From Salipiger abyssi (lineage in GTDB: Bacteria; Pseudomonadota; Alphaproteobacteria; Rhodobacterales; Rhodobacteraceae), in assembly GCF_001975705.1 (NCBI RefSeq), contig NZ_CP015093.1, positions 2,046,001 to 2,110,000 on the forward strand: a stretch of DNA of 64,000 bases. The letters are read 5' to 3'. Positions 33,233 through 42,537 of this stretch are shown here, in pieces; positions within the stretch are counted from its first letter, which is position 1; each line of letters begins with the position of its first letter. Under the pieces are notes generated by a model. That model did not search any database. It worked only from the letters and a program-made list of their open reading frames with translations, and was not told the origin of the DNA. Both the position numbers and the translations under genes were made by a program.

Positions 33233-34107
33233 GCCCCCAGGCACTGGGCCACCTGGCGATGCTGAGCTTTTCCGCGCTGGTCGCGGGATCCTTCGCGCTG
33301 GGCAGCATGGCCGCGCCGCATATCGCGCCCACGGCGCTGAACGCGGTGCGGTTCCTGCTGGCGGCGGCGCTTCTTTCGGTCGTGGCGGCGGCGAGCGGCA
33401 AGGTCACGCGGGCCTCGATGGCGGCACCCTGGCGCTATGGCGTGCTGGGCGGGCTGCTGGTCGGGTATTTCGTGCTGATGTTCGAGGGGCTCAAGACCGC
33501 GGCGCCGGTGAGCCTGTCGACGGTCTTCACCCTGACGCCGCTGATGGCGGCGGGGTTCGGCTGGTTCCTGGTCCGCCAACGCATGACCCGCCGGATGGCG
33601 CTGGCGCTGGCGATCGGGGCCTCGGGCGCGCTCTGGGTGATCTTCCGGGCCGATCTCGGCGCGCTGATGCGGCTGGAGATCGGTCGCGGCGAGATGGTCT
33701 ATTTCTGGGGATGCGTGGCGCATGCGCTCTACGCGCCGATGGTGCGCAAGCTGAACCGGGGCGAGCCGGCGCTGGTTTTCACGCTCTGGACCAATCTCGC
33801 GGGCACGGTGCTGCTGCTGATCTGGGGCGGGCGCGACCTTCTGGCCACCGACTGGCTGGCGCTGCCGGGGATTGTCTGGATCACCATCGTCTACACGGCG
33901 GTCGCGGCGACGGCGGCGACTTTCGTGCTGTTGCAGTTCGCGGCGCTGCGGCTGCCCTCGGCCAAGGTCATGGCCTATACCTATCTCACACCCACCTGGG
34001 TGATCCTGTGGCAGATCGTGCTCGGGCAGGGGGTGCCGCCGGCGCTGATCCTGGGCGGCGTGGCGCTGACGGTGCTGGCTCTGGTGTTGCTTCTCAAGGA
34101 GGAGTGA
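33229..34107 (+). CDS. EamA/DMT family transporter
   Basis: 292 residues from a GTG overlapping the LysR stop by 4 bp. Ten hydrophobic segments in two EamA repeats (about residues 5-135 and 150-290): AALLSVVAAASGK, the GLKTAAPVSLSTVFTLTPLM conserved stretch, and LPSAKVMAYTYLTPTWVILW in the second half. Drug/metabolite transporters of this type export amino acids or other small metabolites. Twin palindromes follow its stop codon. Confidence 0.92.
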   Translation: MSPQALGHLAMLSFSALVAGSFALGSMAAPHIAPTALNAVRFLLAAALLSVVAAASGKVTRASMAAPWRYGVLGGLLVGYFVLMFEGLKTAAPVSLSTVFTLTPLMAAGFGWFLVRQRMTRRMALALAIGASGALWVIFRADLGALMRLEIGRGEMVYFWGCVAHALYAPMVRKLNRGEPALVFTLWTNLAGTVLLLIWGGRDLLATDWLALPGIVWITIVYTAVAATAATFVLLQFAALRLPSAKVMAYTYLTPTWVILWQIVLGQGVPPALILGGVALTVLALVLLLKEE

Positions 34108-34109
34108 GG

Positions 34110-34155
34110 GCAAATTCCTTCGAAGGAATTTGCAAAAGTCTTCGAAGACTTTTGC
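34110..34155. terminator. Twin perfect 24-bp palindromes
   Basis: The first palindrome (34110-34133) has the half GCAAATTCCTTC and the second (34132-34155) the half GCAAAAGTCTTC; both are perfect and share the central CTTCGAAG-type core, overlapping by two bases. They sit between the convergent eamA and arsR genes. Each would form a 10-12 bp hairpin with flanking A/T, fitting a bidirectional terminator, but the exact doubling is unusual. Confidence 0.65.
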
Positions 34156-34158
34156 GGC

Positions 34159-34494
34159 TCAGCCCTCGGAGGGCAGGTTCAGCTCCTGCGTCAGGAAACG
34201 CTCGAACGCGTCGAGATTGACCGGTTCGACCAGCCCGAAGCTCACCATCCAGACCGAAGCCTCGCGCAGCGCGTCCGGCTCCAGCTTGCACCATTTCACC
34301 CGCCCGCGCTTTTCCTGGCTGATGAGCCCGGCGGCGGCGAGGATCGCGAGGTGCTTCGAGATCGCCGCGAGCGAGGTCTCGAAGGGCTCGGCCACATCGG
34401 TGACCGCCATGTCGTCCTCGAGCAGCATCGCGAGGATGCGGCGGCGCGTCGGGTCGGCCAGCGCGGCGAAGACGGAGGAAAGCGTATCGGTCAT
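34159..34494 (-). CDS. ArsR family transcriptional regulator
   Basis: 111 residues from ATG 34494 (MTDTLSSVFAALADPTRRRI). The winged helix includes LAMLLEDDMAVTDVAEPFET and SLAAISKHLAILAAAGLISQEKRG. No metal-binding ELCVCDL motif is present, so it belongs with the non-metal ArsR subgroup that often pairs with SRPBCC (AHSA1-type) genes; no such partner is adjacent here. A TCAACC-N4-GGTTGA inverted repeat lies 52 bp upstream. Confidence 0.9.
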   Translation of the reverse strand: MTDTLSSVFAALADPTRRRILAMLLEDDMAVTDVAEPFETSLAAISKHLAILAAAGLISQEKRGRVKWCKLEPDALREASVWMVSFGLVEPVNLDAFERFLTQELNLPSEG

Positions 34495-34545
34495 TCGGCC
34501 ATAAGCCGTGCCGCGCCGCCGCCCGTCAAGCGCCATCGGGCAAAC

Positions 34546-34561
34546 TCAACCGCGGGGTTGA
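34546..34561. promoter_or_regulatory. Candidate ArsR-family operator
   Basis: TCAACC (34546-34551) and GGTTGA (34556-34561) are perfect inverted 6-mers with a 4-bp centre. They lie in the promoter of the ArsR gene and fit autoregulation. Confidence 0.45.
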
Positions 34562-34685
34562 ATATGGAAATCCGGCATCGTTGGCGCTAACCGGTCCGTG
34601 CGGGCCATGCCGCGCCGCGCCACATTCGCAGAAAGTCATTTTTTATCAGTGTCTTGCGTGGGGCTAACATAGCGTTCACCGCTTC

Positions 34686-34714
34686 TTGACTCAGGCGCCC
34701 CCGCCGCATAGCAA
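34686..34714 (+). promoter_or_regulatory. Possible promoter of the F0 ATP synthase operon
   Basis: TTGACT (34686-34691) and TAGCAA (34709-34714) are separated by 17 bp and lie 27 bp before the atpI start codon. The -10 match is weak (TAGCAA), so this is only a likely site. Confidence 0.4.
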
Positions 34715-34741
34715 CATCGCGGAACTCCTCTTGGGGGCAGA

Positions 34742-35092
34742 ATGGTGGGCGATCCCGATCCAAAGCGGCAACTCGACGCGCTGGAGGCCAAGATCGCGGC
34801 GGTGAAAGCCGCCCGGGACAGCGACCGGACGCATCAGGAGGAGCATTATTCCCAGGCGCAGCTCGCCTGGCGGATGGTGACGGAAATGGTGGCCGGTCTC
34901 GGGATCGGCTTCGGCATCGGATACGGGCTCGATGTGGTCTTTGGCACCACCCCGTTCCTCATGGTGCTGTTCACAGTGCTGGGTCTGGTCGCGGGCGTGC
35001 GGGTGATGCTGCGCAGCGCCGCCGAGATCCAGAAGGCGCAAACGGCCGAGGCGGCCGGAGAAGACGAGAAGAGGGATCGCGATGGCGACTGA
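34742..35092 (+). CDS. atpI: F0F1 ATP synthase assembly subunit I
   Basis: 116 residues. A charged N-terminal helix (residues 1-40) precedes two membrane helices with glycine zippers ([18 protein letters not shown] and [19 protein letters not shown]). AtpI helps assemble the c-ring and may move magnesium. It is the first gene of the F0 operon and overlaps atpB by 11 bp. GGGGG about 5 bp before the ATG is the ribosome site. Confidence 0.9.
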   Translation: MVGDPDPKRQLDALEAKIAAVKAARDSDRTHQEEHYSQAQLAWRMVTEMVAGLGIGFGIGYGLDVVFGTTPFLMVLFTVLGLVAGVRVMLRSAAEIQKAQTAEAAGEDEKRDRDGD

Positions 35093-35864
35093 AGCGACGC
35101 ACGGTGCAGAGATGGCGGAACACGGCGCTGACGCGGGCGGCCTGGTCTTCCACCCGATGGATCAGTTCATCGTCAAGCCGCTCTTCGGCGACGGCGCGGT
35201 GGGCATGTTCACCATCACCAACGTGACGCTGTGGATGGCGATCGCCATTCTGGTCATCACCGGGCTGATGGTGCTGGGCACCTCGCGCCGCGCGGTCATC
35301 CCCTCGCGCAGCCAGTCGGTCGCCGAGATGGCCTATGGCTTCATCTACAAGATGGTCGAGGACGTCGCCGGCAAGGACGGCCTGACCTACTTCCCCTATA
35401 TCATGACGCTGTTCATGTTCATCGTGGTCTCGAACTTCCTCGGGCTGATCCCGATGAGCTTCACCACCACCTCGCATTTCGCGGTCACCGTGGTGCTGGC
35501 GCTCTGCGTGTTCCTCACCGTGACGATCATCGGCTTCGTCAAGAACGGCGCCTCCTTCCTGAGCCTCTTCTGGGTGTCGAGCGCGCCGCTGGCGCTGCGC
35601 CCGGTCCTGGCGATCATCGAGATCATCTCGTATTTCGTCCGCCCGGTCAGCCACTCCATCCGTCTTGCCGGCAACGTCATGGCAGGTCACGCGGTGATCA
35701 AGGTCTTCGCCGGCTTTGCTGGTCTCGCGCTGATCTCGCCGCTCTCGGTGGTCGCGATCACCGCGATCTACGGGCTCGAGGTGATGGTGGCCTTCGTTCA
35801 GGCCTATGTCTTCACGATCCTCACCTGCGTCTATCTGAAAGACGCGCTGCATCCGCATCACTGA
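35082..35864 (+). CDS. atpB: ATP synthase F0 subunit a
   Basis: 260 residues with five to six membrane helices. The functional Arg lies in [20 protein letters not shown] (RLxxN in the proton-channel helix); the ending [20 protein letters not shown] is typical. Subunit a forms the two proton half-channels against the c-ring. Its ATG lies inside the end of atpI, so the two are translationally coupled. Confidence 0.98.
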   Translation: MATEATHGAEMAEHGADAGGLVFHPMDQFIVKPLFGDGAVGMFTITNVTLWMAIAILVITGLMVLGTSRRAVIPSRSQSVAEMAYGFIYKMVEDVAGKDGLTYFPYIMTLFMFIVVSNFLGLIPMSFTTTSHFAVTVVLALCVFLTVTIIGFVKNGASFLSLFWVSSAPLALRPVLAIIEIISYFVRPVSHSIRLAGNVMAGHAVIKVFAGFAGLALISPLSVVAITAIYGLEVMVAFVQAYVFTILTCVYLKDALHPHH

Positions 35865-35941
35865 ATGAACGGCGGGCGCTCTGCCCGCCGGACAACCGCA
35901 CACCCCTATCGACCAACTTCCACACGTAAGGAGATTTCACC

Positions 35942-36166
35942 ATGGAAGGTCAACTCGCACATATCGGCGCAGGTCTCGCAGGTCTCGGCACGGGTCTCGC
36001 CGCTCTCGGTGTGGGCAACGTCGCCGCCAACTTCCTGTCGGGCGCTCTGCGCAACCCGTCGGCTGCCGCGTCGCAAACCGCGACCCTCTTCATCGGCATC
36101 GCATTTGCCGAAGCTCTGGGCATCTTCTCCTTCCTCGTTGCTCTGCTGCTGATGTTCGCCGTCTGA
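35942..36166 (+). CDS. atpE: ATP synthase F0 subunit c
   Basis: 74 residues, two membrane helices joined by a polar loop (ALRNPSAA). The proton-carrying acid is the Glu in [19 protein letters not shown] glycine-rich first helix ([17 protein letters not shown]) packs the ring. The GGAG ribosome site 10 bp upstream is strong, fitting the high copy number of c. It lies 77 bp after atpB. Confidence 0.98.
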   Translation: MEGQLAHIGAGLAGLGTGLAALGVGNVAANFLSGALRNPSAAASQTATLFIGIAFAEALGIFSFLVALLLMFAV

Positions 36167-36252
36167 TCGACGGAACGACTATCCTTACGCGCGGGCGGCG
36201 CCGTCACTGACGGGCCGCCCGATGTAGAGACAACGTTCCGACGGAGGACGAC

Positions 36253-36804
36253 ATGGCGACAGAACCTATCGCCGAAGAACTGGCCGGCACCTGCGTCGAC
36301 TCCCATGGTTCCGCCATCGGGATGCCGCAGCTCTGCGCCGACTGGATCCCGAACCAGGTCTTTTGGCTGGTCATCGCGCTGGTGGTGGTCTTCCTCGTGC
36401 TGTCGCGCATCGCTCTGCCGCGGATCGCATCGGTCCTGGCCGAGCGCCGGGGCACCATCACGAACGACATCGCCGCCGCCGAAGAGCTGAAACGCCAGGC
36501 GGCCGAGGCGGAAAAAGCCTATGACAAGGCGCTGGCCGATGCCCGTGCCGAGGCGCAGGCCATCAGTCAGAAAACCCGCGACGAGATCAAGGCGCAGCTC
36601 GACGAAGCGACCGCCGCCGCCGACGCGCAGATCGCCGCCAAGACGGCGGAATCCGAAAAGGCGATTGCCGAGATCCGGGCTTCGGCCATGGAGAATGTCG
36701 AGCTCGTCGCCAAGGACACCGCCGGGGCCATCGTGGCCGCGCTGGGTGGGTCTGCCGATGCGGCGACCGTCTCGGCTGCCGTCGGCAACCGGATGAAAGG
36801 GTGA
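36253..36804 (+). CDS. atpG: ATP synthase F0 subunit b'
   Basis: 183 residues. A short N-terminal segment is followed by one membrane helix ([18 protein letters not shown], residues about 35-55) and a long charged helix that forms the peripheral stalk. Photosynthetic-type and alphaproteobacterial F0 has b and b' instead of a b homodimer; the next gene is the partner. Naming varies (atpG, atpX or atpF2). Confidence 0.92.
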   Translation: MATEPIAEELAGTCVDSHGSAIGMPQLCADWIPNQVFWLVIALVVVFLVLSRIALPRIASVLAERRGTITNDIAAAEELKRQAAEAEKAYDKALADARAEAQAISQKTRDEIKAQLDEATAAADAQIAAKTAESEKAIAEIRASAMENVELVAKDTAGAIVAALGGSADAATVSAAVGNRMKG

Positions 36805-36808
36805 GCCC

Positions 36809-37372
36809 ATGCGCAAGCTGATCGTCACCAGCGCCCTGAGCGCCAGCCTCGCCAGCCCCGCGCTGGCGGCAACGGGCCCGTTCTTCTCGCTGCGCAACAC
36901 CGATTTCGTGGTGCTGCTCGGCTTCCTGCTCTTCCTTGCGGTGCTCGTCTACTTCAAGGTGCCGGGCCTGCTGGGCAAGCAGCTCGACAAGCGCGCCGAG
37001 GGCATCCGCGACGAGCTCGACGAGGCCCGTGCGCTGCGCGAAGAGGCCCAGACGCTGCTCGCCTCCTACGAGCGCAAGCAGCAGGAGGTCTCTGAGCAGG
37101 CGGCGCAGATCGTTGCGAACGCCAAGCAGGAGGCGGAGAACGCCGCCGCGCAGGCGCATGAGGAGCTCAAGGCCTCCATCGCCCGCCGGCTCGCCACTGC
37201 CGAGGACCAGATCGCCGCGGCGCAGGCCTCTGCCGTGAAAGAGGTGCGCGACCGTGCCGCCGCCGTGGCCGTGGCCGCCGCGCGCGACGTGATCGCGCAG
37301 CAGACCAGCGCCGCCGACAAGGATCGCCTGATCGACGAGTCGATCGCGGACGTGGGTGCAAAGCTGCACTGA
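36809..37372 (+). CDS. atpF: ATP synthase F0 subunit b
   Basis: 187 residues. A hydrophobic, signal-like N-terminus (MRKLIVTSALSASLASPALA) precedes the membrane helix (FVVLLGFLLFLAVLVYF) and a long Ala/Glu/Lys stalk helix. Only 4 bp separate it from b'. Together they hold the F1 head still against the rotating c-ring. The F1 genes are in another operon outside the window, as usual in this class. A strong terminator follows. Confidence 0.96.
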   Translation: MRKLIVTSALSASLASPALAATGPFFSLRNTDFVVLLGFLLFLAVLVYFKVPGLLGKQLDKRAEGIRDELDEARALREEAQTLLASYERKQQEVSEQAAQIVANAKQEAENAAAQAHEELKASIARRLATAEDQIAAAQASAVKEVRDRAAAVAVAAARDVIAQQTSAADKDRLIDESIADVGAKLH

Positions 37373-37396
37373 TCTAGGCACAGTGCGATTGCGAAA

Positions 37397-37423
37397 AGCC
37401 CGGCCCCTGCGGCCGGGCTTTTT
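37397..37423 (+). terminator. Terminator of the F0 operon
   Basis: AGCCCGGCC (37397-37405), a 5-base loop and GGCCGGGCT (37411-37419) form a perfect 9-bp stem running into five T, 25 bp after the atpF stop. Confidence 0.85.
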
Positions 37424-37560
37424 GGTTGCCGGGGGAACACGATTTGCCCGCGCATTGGCCGAACTTGGGGGCGTAAGCCTTTTCTTGCCGACGGCCCCCA
37501 GATACGGTAGCGGCAACGGTACCACAGCGGAACATGTGGGTTTCAATTCAAGAGGACAGC

Positions 37561-38370
37561 GTGGCACATATCATCGTCGTCGGGAACGAGAAGGGCGGGG
37601 CGGGCAAATCCACCGTCTCGATGCATGTGGCAACCGCTCTGGCGCGCATGGGCCACCGGGTCGGCGCGCTGGATCTCGACCTGCGGCAGCGCACCATGGG
37701 GCGCTACTGCGACAATCGCCGGCGCTTTCTGGATGCCGAGGGCCTGTCGCTTCCCGGCCCGGTCTATATGGACCTGCCCGAGATCCAGCAGGACGCGCTG
37801 GCGCCGGGCGAGAATGCCTATGATCACCGGCTGAGCAAGGCGGTCTCGGCGCTGGAGGCGGACTCGGATTTCATCCTGATCGACTGCCCGGGCTCGCATA
37901 CCCGGTTGAGCCAGGTGGCGCATTCGCTCGCCGATACGCTGATCACGCCGCTGAACGACAGTTTCATCGACTTTGACCTGCTGGCACGCATCGACAACGA
38001 TGGCGAAAAGATCCTCGGCCCCTCGGTCTATTCCGAGATGGTCTGGAGCGCGCGGCAGCTCCGTGCGCAGGCGGGGCTGAAACCCATCGACTGGATCGTG
38101 CTGCGCAACCGCCTCGGCGCGCAGCAGATGATCAACAAGATGAAGATGGAAAAGGCGCTGGAGCGGCTCTCCAAGCGCATCGGATTCCGCATCGCGCCGG
38201 GCTTTTCCGAGCGGGTGATCTTCCGCGAGCTGTTCCCGCGCGGGCTGACCCTGCTCGACCTCAAGGATATCGGGGTCAAGCAGCTCAATATCTCCAACGT
38301 CGCCGCCCGGCAGGAGCTGCGCGATCTCATGCTCGCCCTGGATCTGCCCGGCGTGACCGTCCGCTTCTGA
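37561..38370 (+). CDS. mipZ: Division-plane positioning ATPase MipZ
   Basis: 269 residues from a GTG at 37561, preceded by AGAGGA; an ATG 27 bp upstream is less likely. ParA/MinD-type ATPase with the deviant Walker A VVGNEKGGAGKSTVSMHVAT and the MipZ-specific DLDLRQRTMGRYCDNRR, NDSFIDFDLL and IYRELFP-like VIFRELFPRGLTLLDL. MipZ forms a bipolar gradient from ParB-parS complexes and blocks FtsZ assembly away from midcell. Its neighbour smc also acts in chromosome organisation. Confidence 0.93.
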   Translation: MAHIIVVGNEKGGAGKSTVSMHVATALARMGHRVGALDLDLRQRTMGRYCDNRRRFLDAEGLSLPGPVYMDLPEIQQDALAPGENAYDHRLSKAVSALEADSDFILIDCPGSHTRLSQVAHSLADTLITPLNDSFIDFDLLARIDNDGEKILGPSVYSEMVWSARQLRAQAGLKPIDWIVLRNRLGAQQMINKMKMEKALERLSKRIGFRIAPGFSERVIFRELFPRGLTLLDLKDIGVKQLNISNVAARQELRDLMLALDLPGVTVRF

Positions 38371-38379
38371 AAATGACAA

Positions 38380-38400
38380 CGGCGGGCCCCGGGCCCGCCG
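38380..38400. terminator. Hairpin between convergent mipZ and smc
   Basis: CGGCGGGCCC (38380-38389) and GGGCCCGCCG (38391-38400) form a perfect 10-bp stem around one base. There is no T-run on either side, so efficiency is uncertain; it may serve both genes. Confidence 0.45.
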
Positions 38401-38423
38401 CTACGCCGCGCCTGTCAGGGCGC

Positions 38424-41400
38424 TCAGGCGACCATCTTCTCCGCTTTCTTGAGATCGACCGAAACCAGCTGGGACACGCCCTGTTCCTGCATGGTCACGC
38501 CGAACAGCCGGTCCATCCGCGCCATGGTCACCGCGTGGTGGGTGATGATCAGGAAGCGCGTCTCGGTGCGGCGGCACATCTCGTCGAGCAGATCGCAGAA
38601 CCGCGTCACGTTGGCGTCGTCGAGCGGCGCGTCCACCTCGTCCAGCACGCAGATCGGAGCCGGGTTCGCCAGGAACACCGCAAAGATCAGCGCCAGCGCG
38701 GTCAGCGTTTGTTCGCCGCCCGAGAGCAGCGACAGGGTCGAGAGCTTCTTGCCCGGCGGCTGGCACATGATCTCCAGCCCGGCCTCCAGCGGGTCGTCGC
38801 TCTCGACCATCACCAGATTGGCCTCGCCGCCATTGAAGAGATGGGTGAAGAGCATCGAGAAATTGCTGTTCACCTGCTCGAACGCCGTCAGCAGCCGCTC
38901 GCGCCCCTCGCGGTTGAGCGAGGCGATGCCGGAGCGCAGTGTCTTGATCGCCTCCTCCAGATCCTGCTTTTCCGAGACCAGCGTGTCGTGCTCTTCCTGA
39001 ACCTCGCGGGCGTCCTCCTCGGCGCGCAGGTTCACCGCGCCCAGCGAATCGCGCTGGCGTTTCAGCCGGTTGACCTCGGCCTCGATCTGCTCGGCGCCCT
39101 GCATCTCCTGAGCATTGGCGCCCAGCCGGTCGAGCAGTTTCGCCGGCGTGGTCTCCTGCTCTTCGAGAATGCGCTCGGCGGCGTAATCCACCGTCTCGCG
39201 CGCCGCCTCGACCCGGGCCTCGGCGCGGGCACGCGCCTCGCGCGCCTCCGAGGCCGCGCGTTCCGCGTCGCGCTCGGCGCCGATGGCCTCGCGCAGCGCG
39301 CTCTCGGCCGTGGACAGCGCATCGGTGGCGCTGGCCTTGCGCGCCTCGGCCTGGGCAATGGCCTGGCTCAGCTCGTCGCGCTTGGCCGCCAGTTCGGCGG
39401 GGGCGGAAGACGCGTCCTTCAGCTCGGCCTCGGCGGCGCCCTTGCGCTCGGCCAGCTCGGCGCTGCGTTTCTCTGCGGTCTCCAGCCGGTGGCGCCAGCC
39501 CGACAGCTCCTTGGTGACCTGCTGCGCGCGCGACTTGCGGGCATCGCCCTCGCGGCGCAGCTCGTCATGGGCGGAGCGCTTGGCGATCATCGTCATCCGC
39601 GCCGCCTCGACGGTCAGCTTGATGTCCTCGACCTCGGCGCGGGCGCTTTCGAGATCGCCGAGCTCCGCCACCGCGCGCTCGGCCTCGGTGAGCTGCTTGC
39701 GCGCGCCGGTGGCCTCGTCCTCGTGGCGTTTCACCGCCATGGCGAGGCTCTCCAGCTTGCCCTCGGCCATATTGCGGTCGGCCTCGGCGCGGTTCATCGC
39801 GCGGGTCGCCTCGTTCAGCCGCTGATCGGCCTCGCGCCGGGCCTCGCGCGCGGATTTGTCGGCCTGGGTCAGCTCCGCCAGCCGCGTCACAAGCGCCTCA
39901 TGCGCGGCGCGCATGCCGTCGACCTTGGCGGTGGCGGCGGCCATTTCCTGTTTCAGCGTTTCCAGCTTGTTGAGCTGTTCCAGACGCAGCGCGGCGGCGG
40001 AGGGCGCATCTTCGGCCCAGGCGCGATAGCCGTCCCAGCGCCAGAGATCGCCCTCGACGCTCACCAGCCGCTGGCCCGGTTTCAGCTGCGGCTGGAGCCG
40101 CGGACCCTCATCCGCCTCCACCAGCCCGATCTGGCCCATGCGCCGCACCAGAACGTCCGGCACCGAGACGTGGTGAGTGAGCGCTGTTACGCCGGCGGGC
40201 AGCGGCTGATCGCTGGGGTAGGGGGGCAGCACCGCCCAGCCGGTGGGGCCGTCGGCCTCCACCTCGGGGGCGCGCAGGTCATCGGCGAGCGCCGCGCCGA
40301 GCGCCTTTTCAAAGCCCTGCTCGACCTGAAGCCGGTCGAGGATCTGCCCGCCCTCCGCCGTGTCGCGGTCGAGCAGCCGGGCGAGCGCGGTGACCTCGGC
40401 ACGCAGCGCGTTGAACTCGCCCTCGGCCTCCGAGCGTTCCGCCCGCGCCTCGGCCTCGCGCGACTGCGCATCGGCGCGCGCGGCATCGGCATCGGTCAGC
40501 AGCTTGTCGGCACGCTCGGCCATCGCCTGCGCCTGATCGGTGCGGGTGCGTGCGGTCTCCATCGCCTCGGACGCGCCGGAGAGGGTCTGCTTGGCCGCCG
40601 AGACCGCCTCGCGCGCCCGCGCCGCCTCGCCCTCGTGGCGGTCGAGCGTCTTGCGCGCATCGGCGAGGAAGCGGTGGGCCGACTGGTGGCGGGCGGCGAG
40701 CCGCGCCACATCCTCGGTGCGCTGCGACAGATCCGCCTCGCGCGCCTGAAGCATCGCCGCCGCCTCGCGTGCGGACTCCGAGGCCTCGGTCAGCCGGTCG
40801 TCATGGCCCTCGCCGGCCTTGGCCAGCTCGCGCGCTTCCCAGTCGAGCCGCTCGATGGTCTCGCCCGCGTCGCGGTTGAGCCCGGCCTCGCGCTCCATGT
40901 CCTTGGACATCTGCTCGATACGGCGGGTCAGCGCGGCGATGGTCTCCGCCGCGCGCTTTTCCTGATCGGTGAGCGTGTCGCGCTGCACCGAGAGCCGTTG
41001 CAGGATCGCCGTGGCGATGCTCTCCTCCTCGCGCAGCGGCGGCAACGCCTCTTCCCTCTGGGCGCGCAGGGTCGCGGCGGCGCGCGCGGCGCCCTCGGCC
41101 TGGGCGGCGGCGGTGACCTTTTCGCGGTGCCCGGCCTCGGCCTGCACCCGCGCCTCGTCGGCGTCCTTCCAGCGGCGGAACAGCAGCAGCCCCTCGGCGC
41201 GGCGCAGATCCTCGCCGATCGCCTTGTAGCGCGCCGCCTGTTTTGCCTGCCGTTCGAGCTGCGCGAGCTGCGCCGCGAGCTGCTCGATCACGTCGTCGAC
41301 GCGCAGCAGGTTGGCCTCGGTCGCGTTCAGCTTCAGCTCGGCCTCGTGACGGCGCTGGTAGAGCCCCGAGATGCCGGCGGCCTCTTCGAGAATGCGACGG

Positions 41401-41912
41401 CGGTTCTTGGGCTTGGCGTTGATCAGCTCCGAGATCTGCCCCTGCCGCACCAATGCCGGCGAATGCGCCCCGGTGGAGGCGTCGGCAAAGAGCATCTGGA
41501 TGTCGCGCGCGCGCACATCCTTGCTGTTGGCCTTGTAGGCCGAGCCCACGTCGCGGGTGATGCGCCGCACGATGTCGAGCTGGTCGCTGTCGTTGAACCC
41601 GGCGGGGGCCAGCCGGTCGGAATTGTCGATGCTGAGGCTGACCTCGGCGAAATTCCGGGCCGGGCGCGAGGCGGCGCCGGCGAAGATCACGTCTTCCATG
41701 CCCGAGCCGCGCATCGCCTTGGCGCGGTTCTCGCCCATCACCCAGCGCAGCGCTTCCAGCAGGTTGGACTTGCCGCAGCCATTCGGCCCCACGACACCGG
41801 TCAGACCCTCGGCGATGACGAGGTCCGTCGGGTCGACGAAGCTCTTGAAGCCCGTCAGTCTGAGACGTGAAAAACGCAAATCTGCCTGCCCTGATTCCGG
41901 TTTGCCCACCAC
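38424..41912 (-). CDS. smc: Chromosome segregation protein SMC
   Basis: About 1162 residues. The N-terminal ATPase half has LTGVVGPNGCGKSNLLEALR; long coiled coils (residues about 165-490 and 660-1000) surround a hinge near 500-640; the C-terminal half carries the signature LSLLSGGEQTLTALALIFA and Walker B PAPICVLDEVDAPLDDAN. It loops and compacts the chromosome with ScpAB. The GTG at 41912 adds about 11 residues; a TTG at 41879 (LRFSRLRLTGFKSF) with AGGC before it may be the true start, since relatives begin there. Confidence 0.96.
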   Translation of the reverse strand: MVGKPESGQADLRFSRLRLTGFKSFVDPTDLVIAEGLTGVVGPNGCGKSNLLEALRWVMGENRAKAMRGSGMEDVIFAGAASRPARNFAEVSLSIDNSDRLAPAGFNDSDQLDIVRRITRDVGSAYKANSKDVRARDIQMLFADASTGAHSPALVRQGQISELINAKPKNRRRILEEAAGISGLYQRRHEAELKLNATEANLLRVDDVIEQLAAQLAQLERQAKQAARYKAIGEDLRRAEGLLLFRRWKDADEARVQAEAGHREKVTAAAQAEGAARAAATLRAQREEALPPLREEESIATAILQRLSVQRDTLTDQEKRAAETIAALTRRIEQMSKDMEREAGLNRDAGETIERLDWEARELAKAGEGHDDRLTEASESAREAAAMLQAREADLSQRTEDVARLAARHQSAHRFLADARKTLDRHEGEAARAREAVSAAKQTLSGASEAMETARTRTDQAQAMAERADKLLTDADAARADAQSREAEARAERSEAEGEFNALRAEVTALARLLDRDTAEGGQILDRLQVEQGFEKALGAALADDLRAPEVEADGPTGWAVLPPYPSDQPLPAGVTALTHHVSVPDVLVRRMGQIGLVEADEGPRLQPQLKPGQRLVSVEGDLWRWDGYRAWAEDAPSAAALRLEQLNKLETLKQEMAAATAKVDGMRAAHEALVTRLAELTQADKSAREARREADQRLNEATRAMNRAEADRNMAEGKLESLAMAVKRHEDEATGARKQLTEAERAVAELGDLESARAEVEDIKLTVEAARMTMIAKRSAHDELRREGDARKSRAQQVTKELSGWRHRLETAEKRSAELAERKGAAEAELKDASSAPAELAAKRDELSQAIAQAEARKASATDALSTAESALREAIGAERDAERAASEAREARARAEARVEAARETVDYAAERILEEQETTPAKLLDRLGANAQEMQGAEQIEAEVNRLKRQRDSLGAVNLRAEEDAREVQEEHDTLVSEKQDLEEAIKTLRSGIASLNREGRERLLTAFEQVNSNFSMLFTHLFNGGEANLVMVESDDPLEAGLEIMCQPPGKKLSTLSLLSGGEQTLTALALIFAVFLANPAPICVLDEVDAPLDDANVTRFCDLLDEMCRRTETRFLIITHHAVTMARMDRLFGVTMQEQGVSQLVSVDLKKAEKMVA

Positions 41913-42068
41913 TGTGCCGGTCGGCGCCCGGGTGAGTCAAACGCTTTGCTCTGGATATCGCGGTGAGGTGGCTATTATCCACAAGATATTGCGGAATTTC
42001 GCGCAACGTGCTGACTTGACGGAGCGCCTGTTAGCGCGTTTCATCTCAAGCCTAGCCAGGAGCCGCCG

Positions 42069-42527
42069 ATGCCGCTTGCCATACACCCCGTCTCCCCCCG
42101 CGATCCGCGCGCGGTGGCGCTGTTGTCCGAAAGCCATGCGCTGATGAACGCGCTCTTTCCGGCGGAGGAGAACCATTATCTCGATGTCGATGCGCTTTGT
42201 GCCGAGGGCATCACCTTCTTCGGGGCCGAGGAGGGGGGCGAGCTTCTGGGCTGTGCGGCGCTGGCGCGGCGCGAGGGCTATGGCGAGGTGAAATCCATGT
42301 TCGTGGCGCCTGAGGCGCGGGGCATCGGCGTGGCGCGCCGGCTGCTGGCGCATCTGGAGCGCACCGCCCAGCAAGAGGCGCTGCCGCTGCTGCGGCTGGA
42401 GACCGGCGACAGGCTCGCCGCCGCGGTGTCGCTCTACGAAGGGCAGGGATATCGCCGTTGCGGGCCGTTCGGCGGCTATGTCGCCAACGGGTCGAGCGTG
42501 TTCTACGAAAAGCCGGTTCAGGCATAA
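42069..42527 (+). CDS. GNAT family N-acetyltransferase
   Basis: 152 residues. LAIHPVSPRDPRAVALLSES at the start, EVKSMFVAPEARGIGVARRL as the acetyl-CoA-binding motif A (RGIGVA), and a final SLYEGQGYRRCGPFGGYVAN. The last stretch matches the group of small putative acetyltransferases that includes PhnO/YafP-like proteins. Not part of the tandem array. Convergent with the lipoprotein gene. Confidence 0.9.
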   Translation: MPLAIHPVSPRDPRAVALLSESHALMNALFPAEENHYLDVDALCAEGITFFGAEEGGELLGCAALARREGYGEVKSMFVAPEARGIGVARRLLAHLERTAQQEALPLLRLETGDRLAAAVSLYEGQGYRRCGPFGGYVANGSSVFYEKPVQA

Positions 42528-42537
42528 CCGCCCCCGC

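Noticed and set aside
38373..41870. A 1165-codon open frame on the plus strand opposite smc
   Set aside because: It has low-complexity Arg/Gly/Leu/His composition, no recognisable domain, and mirrors smc codon structure; a common artefact of high-GC coding DNA.
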